Assembly (NCBI RefSeq): GCF_003666245.1
Contig: NZ_MJLZ01000043.1
Span: 1-34,552, forward strand
Source of the DNA: Brenneria alni
GTDB taxonomy: Bacteria > Pseudomonadota > Gammaproteobacteria > Enterobacterales > Enterobacteriaceae
Direction of reading: 5' to 3'
Length of the DNA stretch: 34,552 bases
Part shown: positions 23,776-31,496 of the stretch, piece after piece
Layout: every line of letters begins with the position of its first letter
How positions within the stretch are numbered: the first letter of the stretch is position 1
Notes under the pieces: generated by a model
Database searches by the model: none
What the model was told of the DNA's origin: nothing
Seen by the model: the letters and a program-made list of their open reading frames with translations, nothing else
Translations under genes and position numbers: made by a program

Positions 23776-24954
23776 ATGCAAGATAATGCTTTCGCTTTTA
23801 TGCCCTATCCAACCGTTGCAGTCGATCACTCGCCCAGTGGTCCGTTGTCCGGGTTTACCTTCGCGGTTAAAGATTTGTTTGATGTGGCTGGTTATCCGAC
23901 CGGGGGCGGGAACCCGCATGTTCTTGCCATGTCGGGGATAAAACAGCGCACGGCGCCAACGGTACAACGGTTGCTGAATGCGGGCGCTAAATTTGTGGGG
24001 AAAACACATACCAACGAGATGGCATTTTCCATGAGCGGCAAGAATGTGCATTATGGCACTCCGCGTAATGGCGCGGCGCCTGAGCGTATTCCCGGCGGGT
24101 CGTCATCGGGGTCGGCTTCGGCGGTATCTAATTATCTGTGTGATTTTGCCCTTGGGACAGATACTGGTGGTTCGATCCGCACACCGGCGAGTTACTGTGG
24201 TTTGTTTGGATTACGCCCCAGCCACGGTCGGATTTCGCTGGAAGGTTGTCAGGAACTTTGCCGCAGTATGGATACGGCGGGGTATTTTACCCGTGACGCT
24301 GAATTGTTCGCGTTGGTGGGGGAATGTTTGCTGGGCGAAGACGACGCGCCGTTGCCGCCGCAGCCGGATTGGGTGATCGGCGATGCGCTGTTCGCGCTGC
24401 TGTCCGACGCCTCGCAAACGGCGTTGCGGCCCGCGCTGGAAAAAATTAAAGCGGTCGCCGGCGAGCTGCCGCTGCTGTCCGCAGACGGCGATCTGCCTTC
24501 ACTGGAAGATGCCTATCAGGCGTTTCGGTTTATCCAGGGGCGTGAAGCCTGGATGGCGCATGGAGAAGCGATCACGCGTTATGGTTTCGTATTGGGGCCG
24601 GATGTCGCCGGACGCTTTGCCTGGGGCGCACGAGTGACGGATGAGCAGTACCTCAAAAGCTGCCGCGTGCGCGAACAGTTGCGCGAAACCTGGCAGGCGC
24701 TGGTGGGGAATCGGATTCTGGTGTTGCCCACGGTGCCGGACATCGCGCCGCTGCTGAACGCTGATGAGGCGGATATCGAAGAAACCCGCCGTTTGTCCCA
24801 TCACCTGTTGGTGTTCGCCGTACTGTGCGGGATACCGCAGATCAATCTGCCGCTGGCGCAGAAAGAGGGCGCGCCGCTGGGCGTTTCCCTGATTGGCCCG
24901 CGCGGCAGCGATCTGAGTCTGATTAAAGCCGCCGCACGGGTCACGGCATGTTGA
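23776..24954 (+). CDS. Amidase-signature hydrolase
   Basis: 392 residues of the amidase-signature family with the Ser-cisSer-Lys triad visible: Lys32 (FAVKDLFD), the cis-serine in PGGSSSGSA (109/110), and nucleophile Ser133 in GTDTGGSIRTPA. It hydrolyses a carboxamide to acid and ammonia in the cytoplasm. It is shorter than GatA (about 480) and closer in style to AMI1/indole-acetamide-type or AtzF-type enzymes, but the substrate cannot be assigned. AAGGAA precedes the ATG. As last gene of the operon, it probably acts on the compound imported by the preceding transporter. Confidence 0.9.
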   Translation: MQDNAFAFMPYPTVAVDHSPSGPLSGFTFAVKDLFDVAGYPTGGGNPHVLAMSGIKQRTAPTVQRLLNAGAKFVGKTHTNEMAFSMSGKNVHYGTPRNGAAPERIPGGSSSGSASAVSNYLCDFALGTDTGGSIRTPASYCGLFGLRPSHGRISLEGCQELCRSMDTAGYFTRDAELFALVGECLLGEDDAPLPPQPDWVIGDALFALLSDASQTALRPALEKIKAVAGELPLLSADGDLPSLEDAYQAFRFIQGREAWMAHGEAITRYGFVLGPDVAGRFAWGARVTDEQYLKSCRVREQLRETWQALVGNRILVLPTVPDIAPLLNADEADIEETRRLSHHLLVFAVLCGIPQINLPLAQKEGAPLGVSLIGPRGSDLSLIKAAARVTAC

Positions 24955-24968
24955 TAAAATAGATGAGG

Positions 24969-24999
24969 CGGGGCCGCTTGCCTGTGATAGCTAGCCCCG
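24969..24999 (+). terminator. Weak stem-loop after amidase
   Basis: CGGGGC (24969-24974) pairs with GCCCCG (24994-24999) around a 19-base loop, followed by TTGACCTTTG rather than a clean T-run. It may end the six-gene operon, but the structure is short. Confidence 0.35.
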
Positions 25000-25080
25000 T
25001 TGACCTTTGCCGCCATCCTTTATTGTTTCGCCTTTACTTATTTTCTGCGCCAGGTATCAGCCCCTCCGTTGAATACTGAT

Positions 25081-25102
25081 AAATCAACATAGATCACACT
25101 TT
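25081..25102. promoter_or_regulatory. Possible CRP site upstream of PTS genes
   Basis: TAGATCACA (25090-25098) is a perfect right half of the CRP consensus; the left half is poor. Its place about 175 bases before a PTS operon makes catabolite control plausible, but the match is only half. Confidence 0.3.
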
Positions 25103-25268
25103 GGTTACATGGCTGCGACTGGTTTTGATTTAATTATCAATATTATCAATTGGTTGTATTTTGAAAAATCATTATATGTGTATTATATGTGTAAAATTAT
25201 ACATTGGTCACAATTCCTTTCTCTGTCTCATGTTGTAATCCTTCTCACCAATACCGAGAGGAATACCC

Positions 25269-25550
25269 ATGAAACATATGATGATCTGCTGTGGCGCCGG
25301 TGTAGCAACCAGTACCGTAGCGTTAAATAAGTTGCAGGACTTTCTGAAAAAAGAAAACCTGCTCGATAAAGTCCGTATTTCACAGGGGACGGTCGCCGAA
25401 GCAAAAACACGTGACGACATAGATTTCATCGTTTCCACGTCGCCTGTGGCACATGCTGTTCCGGTAGTTAACGCTCTACCGCTGTTAACCGGCATGGGCA
25501 TCGATAAGGTTTTCAGTAGCGTGAAAGAATTAATTCTCGCCGAGGGTTAA
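25269..25550 (+). CDS. PTS EIIB subunit, galactitol family
   Basis: 93 residues beginning MKHMMICCGAGVATSTVAL, the phosphocysteine loop of GatB-type EIIB domains (phosphorylated Cys8 in CGAGVATST). It accepts phosphate from EIIA and passes it to the sugar in EIIC. GAGAGGA supplies a good ribosome site. First gene of a B-C-A operon, separated from EIIC by three bases. Confidence 0.92.
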   Translation: MKHMMICCGAGVATSTVALNKLQDFLKKENLLDKVRISQGTVAEAKTRDDIDFIVSTSPVAHAVPVVNALPLLTGMGIDKVFSSVKELILAEG

Positions 25551-25553
25551 GCA

Positions 25554-26918
25554 ATGTTTATTATCGATTATATCGTCAGCTTAGGGGCGTCAGTCATGAT
25601 GCCGCTGATCTTTATGTTTCTTGGCTTGATATTACGTCTGTCATTGAGCAAAGCCATCAAAGCGGGGTTGATGGTGGGGATTGGCTTTATTGGATTGAGT
25701 ATCACTGTGAATCTGATGATCGATTCCCTGACGCCTGTCAGTCATGCGCTGGTGGAACGTTTTGGTCTTAACCTCAATGTGCTTGATGTGGGTTGGCCCG
25801 CCGCTGCGGCAGTGGCTATGGGAACGCGCGTCGGCGCATTGGTTATCCCGGTATGCGTTGCCATCAATGTGCTGATGCTCTATACCAAAACGACCCGCGT
25901 CCTGAATGTCGATATCTGGAATCTGTGGCACCATGCTTTCACCGGCTCGCTGGTGGCGATTATCACGGATAGCCTGTGGCTGGGGGTTTTTGCCGCCGGA
26001 CTTAACTGCATTATTACGATGGTCATTGCCGACCGTACCAGCGGTGATGTGGAAAAGTATCTCAATCTGCCGTCAATTTCGGTACCGCACGGTTTCTCCG
26101 CATCATTTGTACCGGCGGCCTGGCTGGTCAATGCCATTGTTGACCGTATTCCGCTGGTGCGGGACATTAAGATTGACACTGAAGTTATTCAGAAGCGCCT
26201 GTCGATTCTTGGCGACCCGGCATCTCTTGGCGCAATCATCGGGGCATTACTGGGGATTATTGCGGGCATTGAAGTGAAAGCCATTTTACAAACCGCGATC
26301 ACTATGGCTGCTGTGATGACCATCATTCCCCGTATGGCGAAGATGCTGATGGAAGGGGTTTACCCTATCAGCGAGCGTATTCAGGAAATTGCTCAATCAC
26401 GCGCAGGCTCTTTCGGTAAAATAGCGATTGGTCTGGATTCAGCGGTCAGCGTGGGCCATCCGGTAACACTGTCGGTTTCGATGCTGATGATCCCTATTAT
26501 GCTGGTGCTGGCAGCTATCATCCCTGGCAACCAGTTTTTACCTTTCGCTTCCCTTACCGGTTTACCCTTTGCTTTTGTTCTGGTCACCGCCGTTTGCCGT
26601 GGCGACATGTTTCGCACCTTGCTGACAGGGTTGCTGACGCTAAGTCTGGCGCTACTGATCGGGACCAGTCTGGCGCCAATCGTGACCAGCACCGCAGTCA
26701 GCACCGGTTTCTCATTACCTCAGGGCACAACCAGTATCAGCAGCGTGGACTACGCCGGGGCAATGTTGCCGTGGGCTATCATTCAGGCTTTCAACTTTAA
26801 GGTCATTGGTGTTGCCATTCTGAGTCTGGGCACCATCATGCTGGTCTTGTGGAACCGCCGTAAACTGGCGCAGGAAAATGAGCAAATGACCGAGGTTACA
26901 GCAGAGGCGGGGAAATAA
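25554..26918 (+). CDS. PTS EIIC subunit, galactitol family
   Basis: 454-residue inner-membrane permease of the GatC family with about ten to twelve hydrophobic spans. Typical features are LRLSLSKAIKAGLMVGIGFIG near the start, DVGWPAAAAVAMGTRVGALV, and late loop segments such as GDMFRTLLTG. It translocates and phosphorylates a polyol or related sugar. No dehydrogenase, kinase or aldolase follows, so the substrate is not indicated by neighbours. EIIA starts two bases after the stop. Confidence 0.92.
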   Translation: MFIIDYIVSLGASVMMPLIFMFLGLILRLSLSKAIKAGLMVGIGFIGLSITVNLMIDSLTPVSHALVERFGLNLNVLDVGWPAAAAVAMGTRVGALVIPVCVAINVLMLYTKTTRVLNVDIWNLWHHAFTGSLVAIITDSLWLGVFAAGLNCIITMVIADRTSGDVEKYLNLPSISVPHGFSASFVPAAWLVNAIVDRIPLVRDIKIDTEVIQKRLSILGDPASLGAIIGALLGIIAGIEVKAILQTAITMAAVMTIIPRMAKMLMEGVYPISERIQEIAQSRAGSFGKIAIGLDSAVSVGHPVTLSVSMLMIPIMLVLAAIIPGNQFLPFASLTGLPFAFVLVTAVCRGDMFRTLLTGLLTLSLALLIGTSLAPIVTSTAVSTGFSLPQGTTSISSVDYAGAMLPWAIIQAFNFKVIGVAILSLGTIMLVLWNRRKLAQENEQMTEVTAEAGK

Positions 26919-26919
26919 T

Positions 26920-27372
26920 ATGTTTAGCGCAGCACGTATCTTTAAGTTTACTGAGGCCGTCACCCGGACAGCCTTACTCACCCGCCTTGCGGAAAGCCTG
27001 CTGGCGGACGAACGGGTGAAGAGCAGTTTTACCGAAGGCGTATTATCCAGGGAAAAGGTTTATCCTACCGGGATCTTCATGGAGACGCATAGCATTGCGA
27101 TCCCCCATACCGAGTTTGAACATGTCAACCGCACCGGTTTCGCGATTGCCATTAACCAGGCGGGTATTGAGTTTCATCGCACAGATGAACCGGAAGAGGT
27201 CGTTATACCGGAAATTATTGTGATGATGGCCATTGATAAGACCTGTGAAAAGGTGGCGATTATTCAATCCTTATTTGCGTTATTGGCCGATTACGATCGG
27301 GTTAACGATATCAGCAAAATGGCGCCAGAGGCGATTGCAAAAGTATTCACTGATGCTATCGTCACGCAGTAA
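26920..27372 (+). CDS. PTS EIIA subunit (fructose/mannitol-GatA type)
   Basis: 150 residues with the phosphorylated histidine in METHSIAIPHTEF (His63 is the likely site, with His57 nearby). Such proteins relay phosphate from HPr to EIIB. It is last of the three PTS components, with GGGGA before the ATG. Length is normal for GatA-like proteins. Confidence 0.9.
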   Translation: MFSAARIFKFTEAVTRTALLTRLAESLLADERVKSSFTEGVLSREKVYPTGIFMETHSIAIPHTEFEHVNRTGFAIAINQAGIEFHRTDEPEEVVIPEIIVMMAIDKTCEKVAIIQSLFALLADYDRVNDISKMAPEAIAKVFTDAIVTQ

Positions 27373-27421
27373 TATAAGGATGTTATACCCAACGAGGTAG
27401 TCACAATCACAGAGGGACAAG

Positions 27422-27754
27422 ATGTTACGAATCAGCGACGTCATTGAGTTAGCGATGGTAAGCCGTAAAACCATCTATAATGCAATCAATAGTGGCCGGT
27501 TGAAATATCAGCTGGTGGATGTTGATAACCGTCAGGTTCGTATGTTCCACGAAGAGGATGTGTTTGAAGCCTTTCCGAAAACGGGCCGTGCTGTCCTGCA
27601 CGAGCAGGAGATGCAGGTGCTGCGGGAGGAGGTCGCTTCCCTAAAGTTTGCGCTTGCCGAATTGCAAAAAGCGGTCAACGCTATGGACCCGGCCAACGAG
27701 TACGAAATGACGTCGATTAAAGGGCAGCCGAAAACTGATCCTACCCGTAAATAG
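27422..27754 (+). CDS. Small HTH / coiled-coil DNA-binding protein
   Basis: 110 residues: an N-terminal MerR/excisionase-type helix-turn-helix (LRISDVIELAMVSRKTIYNAINSGRL, residues 2-27, then VDNRQVRMFHEEDVFEAF), a coiled coil (about 60-90, EQEMQVLREEVASLKFALAELQKAV) and a polar tail. It resembles small regulators of plasmid or island origin rather than the DeoR-type GatR that normally governs galactitol PTS genes. It lies 49 bases downstream of EIIA on the same strand, with GGGA before the ATG, so it may be the operon's own regulator. I cannot name the family more closely. Confidence 0.7.
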   Translation: MLRISDVIELAMVSRKTIYNAINSGRLKYQLVDVDNRQVRMFHEEDVFEAFPKTGRAVLHEQEMQVLREEVASLKFALAELQKAVNAMDPANEYEMTSIKGQPKTDPTRK

Positions 27755-27795
27755 CGGACATTAAGGCCGTGTTGGTTGTCGCCGGGCAAGATCAG

Positions 27796-27824
27796 TTTAC
27801 AAGACTTTCCTCTGGCATTATCCT
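27796..27824 (+). promoter_or_regulatory. Candidate thiM promoter
   Basis: TTTACA (27796-27801), a 17-base spacer and TATCCT (27819-27824) make a reasonable sigma-70 promoter placed about 45 bases before the riboswitch. The transcript would start near 27831. Confidence 0.5.
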
Positions 27825-27829
27825 GATCA

Positions 27830-27852
27830 GGGATTAATGAAAAATTAATCCC
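27830..27852 (+). terminator. Stem-loop GGGATTAAT/ATTAATCCC before riboswitch
   Basis: A perfect 9-bp stem (27830-27838 with 27844-27852), 5-base GAAAA loop, followed by AACCTTTTGATTTT. It probably ends the PTS/HTH transcript. If thiM transcription starts at about 27831 it would instead form the 5' end of the thiM leader. Confidence 0.5.
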
Positions 27853-27870
27853 AACCTTTTGATTTTAAAC

Positions 27871-27951
27871 GACTCGGGGTGCCCTTCTTTGTGAAGGCTG
27901 AGAAATACCCGTACCACCTGATCTGGATAATGCCAGCGTAGGGAAGTCACG
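27871..27951 (+). promoter_or_regulatory. TPP riboswitch (thi-box)
   Basis: The conserved thi-box elements are present in order: ACTCGGGGTGCCC, then GGCTGAGAAATACCC, then ACCTGATCTGGATAATGCCA, then GCGTAGGGAAGT. The aptamer binds thiamine pyrophosphate and switches off the downstream thiM-thiD genes when thiamine is plentiful. Confidence 0.96.
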
Positions 27952-27956
27952 GTATG

Positions 27957-27990
27957 CCAACCGGTTGCCGCCTTCTTGCTCGCCGGTTGG
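27957..27990 (+). promoter_or_regulatory. Expression-platform hairpin abutting thiM ribosome site
   Basis: CCAACCGG (27957-27964) pairs perfectly with CCGGTTGG (27983-27990), whose last G's are part of the GGGGG Shine-Dalgarno in front of the thiM ATG at 27998. There is no U-run, so control is likely at translation initiation by hiding the ribosome site. Confidence 0.65.
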
Positions 27991-27997
27991 GGGAAAA

Positions 27998-28792
27998 ATG
28001 AACGCTCGACCTGTCGATTTACCGGCTGCCCATGCGGCGGCGTCGCTAACGCAACTTTATGCGTTGTCTCCCTTAGTGCACTGTCTGACCAATGATGTGG
28101 TGCAATCATTCACCGCCAACGTATTGCTGGCGCTCAATGCGTCGCCCGCGATGGTGGTGGAGCCTGCGGAAGCCGCACAGTTCAGTGCGCTGGCCGATGC
28201 GCTGCTGATCAATCTCGGTACGCTGGAACGGGATCGCGCTGATGCCATGTTGGCGGCGGTTAACAGTGCCAATCAGGCGGGTACGCCGTGGGTACTTGAT
28301 CCGGTTGCCGTGGGTGGGCTGACTTTCCGTACTGAATTTGCCCGTGAACTGTTGTTATTGAAACCCGCGGCTATTCGGGGAAATGCTTCCGAGATTATGG
28401 TGTTGTCCGGGTTGAATACGCAAGGACGCGGCGTGGACAGCACCAACGACTCATTAACCGCGCTGCCTGCCGCCCAAGAACTGGCCTGCCGACTCTCCAC
28501 GGTTGTCGCGGTGACGGGTGACGTGGACTACGTGACGGATGGGATACGTGACTGGGCGATTACCGGCGGGGATAAAATCATGACCCGCGTGGTGGGAACC
28601 GGTTGCGCATTATCCGCCGTAGTTGCCGCTTTCTGTGCACTGGAGGGGGATCGCCTACAGCATGTGGCGACAGCTTGTTATGTCATGTCGCTGGCGGGGA
28701 AGCAGGCGGCAATGCAGGCTCAGGGGCCGGGGAGTTTTGTTCCGGCCTTTCTTGACCGGCTTTATCACTTGCGCATGGAGGATCTGGCATGA
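27998..28792 (+). CDS. thiM: ThiM, hydroxyethylthiazole kinase
   Basis: 264 residues. ThiM phosphorylates 4-methyl-5-(2-hydroxyethyl)thiazole to salvage the thiazole half of thiamine. Visible signatures: [28 protein letters not shown] near the start, [16 protein letters not shown], and [15 protein letters not shown] with the catalytic Cys. The ATG at 27998 follows the riboswitch; a TTG 33 bases earlier lies inside the regulatory hairpin and is rejected. The stop overlaps the thiD start by ATGA. Confidence 0.95.
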   Translation: MNARPVDLPAAHAAASLTQLYALSPLVHCLTNDVVQSFTANVLLALNASPAMVVEPAEAAQFSALADALLINLGTLERDRADAMLAAVNSANQAGTPWVLDPVAVGGLTFRTEFARELLLLKPAAIRGNASEIMVLSGLNTQGRGVDSTNDSLTALPAAQELACRLSTVVAVTGDVDYVTDGIRDWAITGGDKIMTRVVGTGCALSAVVAAFCALEGDRLQHVATACYVMSLAGKQAAMQAQGPGSFVPAFLDRLYHLRMEDLA

Positions 28793-29592
28793 AACGCATC
28801 AATGCGTTAACTATTGCCGGAACCGATCCCAGCGGCGGGGCGGGTATTCAGGCCGATTTGAAAACGTTTTCAGCGCTGGAGGCTTATGGCACGTCGGTAA
28901 TTACCGCGCTGGTGGCGCAGAATACGCGGGGCGTTCAGTCGGTCTACCGGATTGAACCGGCATTTGTGGCGGCCCAGCTTGATTCCGTACTGGGCGATGT
29001 GCGAATCGACAGCGCCAAGATCGGGATGCTGGCGCAGGCTGATATTGTTGACGTGGTGGCTGAACGATTGCGTCATTACGCCGTACCTTATGTGGTGCTG
29101 GACACTGTGATGCTGGCCAAAAGCGGTGATCCGCTGCTATCAATCGATGCAGTGGCGTCGATCCGGCGTTTACTGTTACCTCTGGTATCCTTAATTACAC
29201 CTAACTTACCGGAAGCGGCTGCCTTGCTTGATTGCTCACCTGCCAGGAACGAGCAGGAAATGTGCACTCAGGGGCAGGCGTTGTTGCGTATGGGGTGCCA
29301 GGCGGTGTTGATGAAAGGCGGGCACTTGAGTGAGGAAGAAAGCCCGGACTGGCTGTTTAGCAAAAACGCGGAGCCGCTGCGTTTTACCGCCCCCCGTATC
29401 AAGACGCGGCATACACATGGCACCGGATGCACTTTATCTGCCGCGCTGGCAGCCTTGCGTCCGCGACATGACTCATGGGAAAGCACGGTGAGGGAAGCGA
29501 AAGATTACCTGCAACAAGCATTACAGCAGGCTGACTCGCTGGAAGTGGGGCAGGGTATCGGGCCGGTTCATCATTTTCATCGCTGGTGGTGA
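28789..29592 (+). CDS. thiD: ThiD, HMP/HMP-P kinase
   Basis: 267 residues of the ribokinase-like fold. It phosphorylates hydroxymethylpyrimidine and its monophosphate, giving the pyrimidine half of thiamine. Signatures are [38 protein letters not shown], and the anion hole/catalytic segment [13 protein letters not shown]. Coupled to thiM through a 4-base overlap, so both are under the TPP riboswitch. Confidence 0.96.
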   Translation: MKRINALTIAGTDPSGGAGIQADLKTFSALEAYGTSVITALVAQNTRGVQSVYRIEPAFVAAQLDSVLGDVRIDSAKIGMLAQADIVDVVAERLRHYAVPYVVLDTVMLAKSGDPLLSIDAVASIRRLLLPLVSLITPNLPEAAALLDCSPARNEQEMCTQGQALLRMGCQAVLMKGGHLSEEESPDWLFSKNAEPLRFTAPRIKTRHTHGTGCTLSAALAALRPRHDSWESTVREAKDYLQQALQQADSLEVGQGIGPVHHFHRWW

Positions 29593-29782
29593 GCGTGCAG
29601 GATAAACAATAAGAAAAACTCATGGATTAAGCGGCCTGAATGCCTGGACATCCTGATGTGCACCCGGTAATTTTGCTTACAAATAAGCGGGTTGTCTCCC
29701 TTATGGATACTAAGGGTGATAATCTGTCGGCAGCAAAATATAACCAATCATTGGTCAGCATATCAGGTGTGAGGGAATGAGT

Positions 29783-30190
29783 ATGGCGGGTTCAACACGC
29801 AGCATTAAGGTTTCGAACGGACTCCAGACGATACTCAATATTGGATTGCTGATATTGGCTACCATTCTGGTGATCTTTCTGGGGAAAGAAACTTACCATC
29901 TGGCGCAGGTATTATTGATCACCAATGAGAAAGAGTCGTCTTATCAACTGATTGAAAGCATCGTCATCTATTTTTTGTATTTCGAGTTTATTGCGTTGAT
30001 CGTGAAGTATTTTCAGTCGGGATATCATTTCCCGCTGCGCTATTTTGTTTATATCGGCATAACGGCGATTATCCGGCTGATTATTGTCGATCATAAAAAC
30101 CCGTTCGATACGCTGATTTACGCCGCCTCCATTCTGTTACTGGTCATTACACTGTACCTGGCAAACAGCAACCGCCTGAAGCGTGAATAA
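29783..30190 (+). CDS. psiE: PsiE, phosphate-starvation-inducible membrane protein
   Basis: 135 residues with four membrane spans. The core [43 protein letters not shown] segment and the tail [10 protein letters not shown] match enterobacterial PsiE closely. Its biochemical role is unknown; in E. coli it is induced by phosphate starvation through PhoB. ATG at 29783 is chosen because GGGA is six bases ahead; the ATG at 29777 directly abuts it. Only a fragment of a Pho box (CTGTC near 29724) can be seen upstream. Confidence 0.92.
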   Translation: MAGSTRSIKVSNGLQTILNIGLLILATILVIFLGKETYHLAQVLLITNEKESSYQLIESIVIYFLYFEFIALIVKYFQSGYHFPLRYFVYIGITAIIRLIIVDHKNPFDTLIYAASILLLVITLYLANSNRLKRE

Positions 30191-30195
30191 TCTGT

Positions 30196-30215
30196 CTCCG
30201 GGCCGGTGCCCGGAG
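30196..30215. terminator. Strong GC stem-loop between psiE and yegS
   Basis: CTCCGGGC (30196-30203) and GCCCGGAG (30208-30215) form a perfect 8-bp stem with a 4-base loop between the convergent psiE and yegS genes. No T-run follows, so it may act as a transcript-end barrier for both rather than a classical intrinsic terminator. Confidence 0.55.
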
Positions 30216-30235
30216 CGTGTTCAGCGCTTGTCTGG

Positions 30236-31135
30236 TTATCCCAGCAGAGAGCATTGTGGCGGTAAGCGGCAGTTAATCGCCGCTGGGATAACTTCGATAT
30301 AGAAACGTTTTGCCTTTAGCGGCTCGCCATCCAGGTTAAATGTCATGTCATCCGGCGCAGTGATTTCCAGCCAGGGCAGGGTGGCGGAAATCATATTTTG
30401 ATTCCCGCTGCCGGTAAACCAGGCCTGTAACATATTGGGAAAGAGTTCCTGCGCTGACAGGACACTCAGTTCCAACAGGCCGTCATTCACTAATGCCTCC
30501 GGGCAAAGTTGTTGACCGCCGCCGGCCTGACGCCCATTGCCCACCGCAATAACCAGCGTATCGCCTGACCAGTTAAAATCCGGGCCGCGGATTTCGCAGC
30601 GTTCGGCTTGCAGCATATCCATACGCAACAGCGCATGGAGAACATAGGACGCACTGCCCAGCGCCGATTTCATTTTGGCTGGCGTTTCTGTGGTAATTCG
30701 GGTGGCAAATCCGCCAGTCGCCATATTGATGAAATAGTGCTCGTTATTCACTTTGGCTAAATCGATGGCTGTCGCTTTGCCTTTGATTGCCAGCATCAAG
30801 GCTTTGGGTAAATCCAGTGGGATCTGGCAACTGGTGGCAAAGTCATTGGCGGTTCCCAGCGGAATAATCCCCAGACAGGGACGTACCGTTTTAGGTTGAA
30901 CCGCCAACGCGCCAGCAACTTCATTGATCGTACCATCACCCCCGGCGGCGATGACATTTTCGGTTTTTAACCGGACGGCTTCTTCCACATAACGCCTTGC
31001 GTCACCAAATTCCCAGGTAACCCTGACATGCAGGGTGTATCCATCCTGACGCAACTGTTCAATGGCCTGACGAAGCGCTTCATTGCCAGCACTTTTCCCA
31101 TTTAGAATTAGCAGAGTGACAGGGGATTGATCCAT
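30236..31135 (-). CDS. yegS: YegS-type lipid kinase
   Basis: 299 residues, the same length as E. coli YegS. It has the diacylglycerol-kinase-like catalytic motif [12 protein letters not shown] (65-74), the PLGTANDFA loop, and the C-terminal [10 protein letters not shown] segment, whose Asp-Gly-Glu is the conserved acid motif. YegS phosphorylates phosphatidylglycerol in vitro. MDQSPVT is taken as the start; a frame 25 residues longer exists but does not match the family. Confidence 0.93.
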   Translation of the reverse strand: MDQSPVTLLILNGKSAGNEALRQAIEQLRQDGYTLHVRVTWEFGDARRYVEEAVRLKTENVIAAGGDGTINEVAGALAVQPKTVRPCLGIIPLGTANDFATSCQIPLDLPKALMLAIKGKATAIDLAKVNNEHYFINMATGGFATRITTETPAKMKSALGSASYVLHALLRMDMLQAERCEIRGPDFNWSGDTLVIAVGNGRQAGGGQQLCPEALVNDGLLELSVLSAQELFPNMLQAWFTGSGNQNMISATLPWLEITAPDDMTFNLDGEPLKAKRFYIEVIPAAINCRLPPQCSLLG

Positions 31136-31317
31136 GGAATTCAATTCTCCAAACGTTTTCCAGAGTATAGGCGGCATAGTAGGTGCTGAATCTTCAGCGC
31201 TCCATATCATAATGATTAATTGTGCCGACAGATATCAGAAAGTCTGCTGAAGGGTAGTGGCGGCGATAAGTCATTGCGGCTGCACGGCAGGGGGAAAAAC
31301 GAAAGTCGCGGCAAATA

Positions 31318-31410
31318 AAGAAAAAGCCAGCTCAAGGGAGATTGAGCTGGCCAAGGAGGTGGTTCCTAGTAGTATTACTACGCTTATTTTTCGTTCTATA
31401 TTTTCTCAGC
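31318..31410 (-). ncRNA. cyaR: CyaR small RNA
   Basis: The minus strand carries GCTGAGAAAA at the predicted 5' end, then the hallmark AGGAACCACCTCCTTGGCC loop that pairs with target ribosome sites (ompX, luxS and others in E. coli), the hairpin GCCAGCTCAA-TCTCCC-TTGAGCTGGC and a U-rich end. The core GGAACCACCTCCTT and the loop CTCCCTT are identical to E. coli CyaR. It lies directly downstream of trhP (yegQ) on the same strand, as in E. coli. It is an Hfq-dependent repressor of translation activated by cAMP-CRP. Confidence 0.9.
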
Positions 31411-31416
31411 GAAGCA

Positions 31417-31459
31417 ATGATAACCAGAAGGCTCTCTAATTGATGTGATCTGATTCTAA
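31417..31459 (-). promoter_or_regulatory. cyaR promoter with class II CRP site
   Basis: On the minus strand a -10 element TATCAT (31422-31417) precedes the predicted start at 31410 by six bases. A CRP-like site (plus-strand TGTGA-TCTGAT-TCTAA, 31444-31459) is centred at 31451.5, exactly 41.5 bases upstream of the start, the classical class II position. One half is perfect, the other weak. Confidence 0.7.
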
Positions 31460-31472
31460 TATTTATTAAAAG

Positions 31473-31487
31473 CCACATCATTTGTGG
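31473..31487 (-). terminator. Terminator-like hairpin after trhP
   Basis: CCACA (31473-31477) pairs with TGTGG (31483-31487). On the minus strand it is followed by CTTTTAATAAAT. It lies 10 bases past the trhP stop and just upstream of the cyaR CRP site. Confidence 0.5.
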
Positions 31488-31496
31488 AGCATTCTG

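Larger units (their letters stand above)
24955..25268. other. Intergenic region before PTS operon, no gene seen
   Basis: This 314-base stretch holds a GC stem-loop just after the amidase stop (24969-24999), then AT-rich sequence with a CRP half-site (25090-25098). No convincing coding frame is seen. The PTS promoter must lie in the right half. Confidence 0.5.

Noticed and set aside
29593..29782. Pho box upstream of psiE
   Set aside because: Only a single CTGTC is present, without the second repeat.
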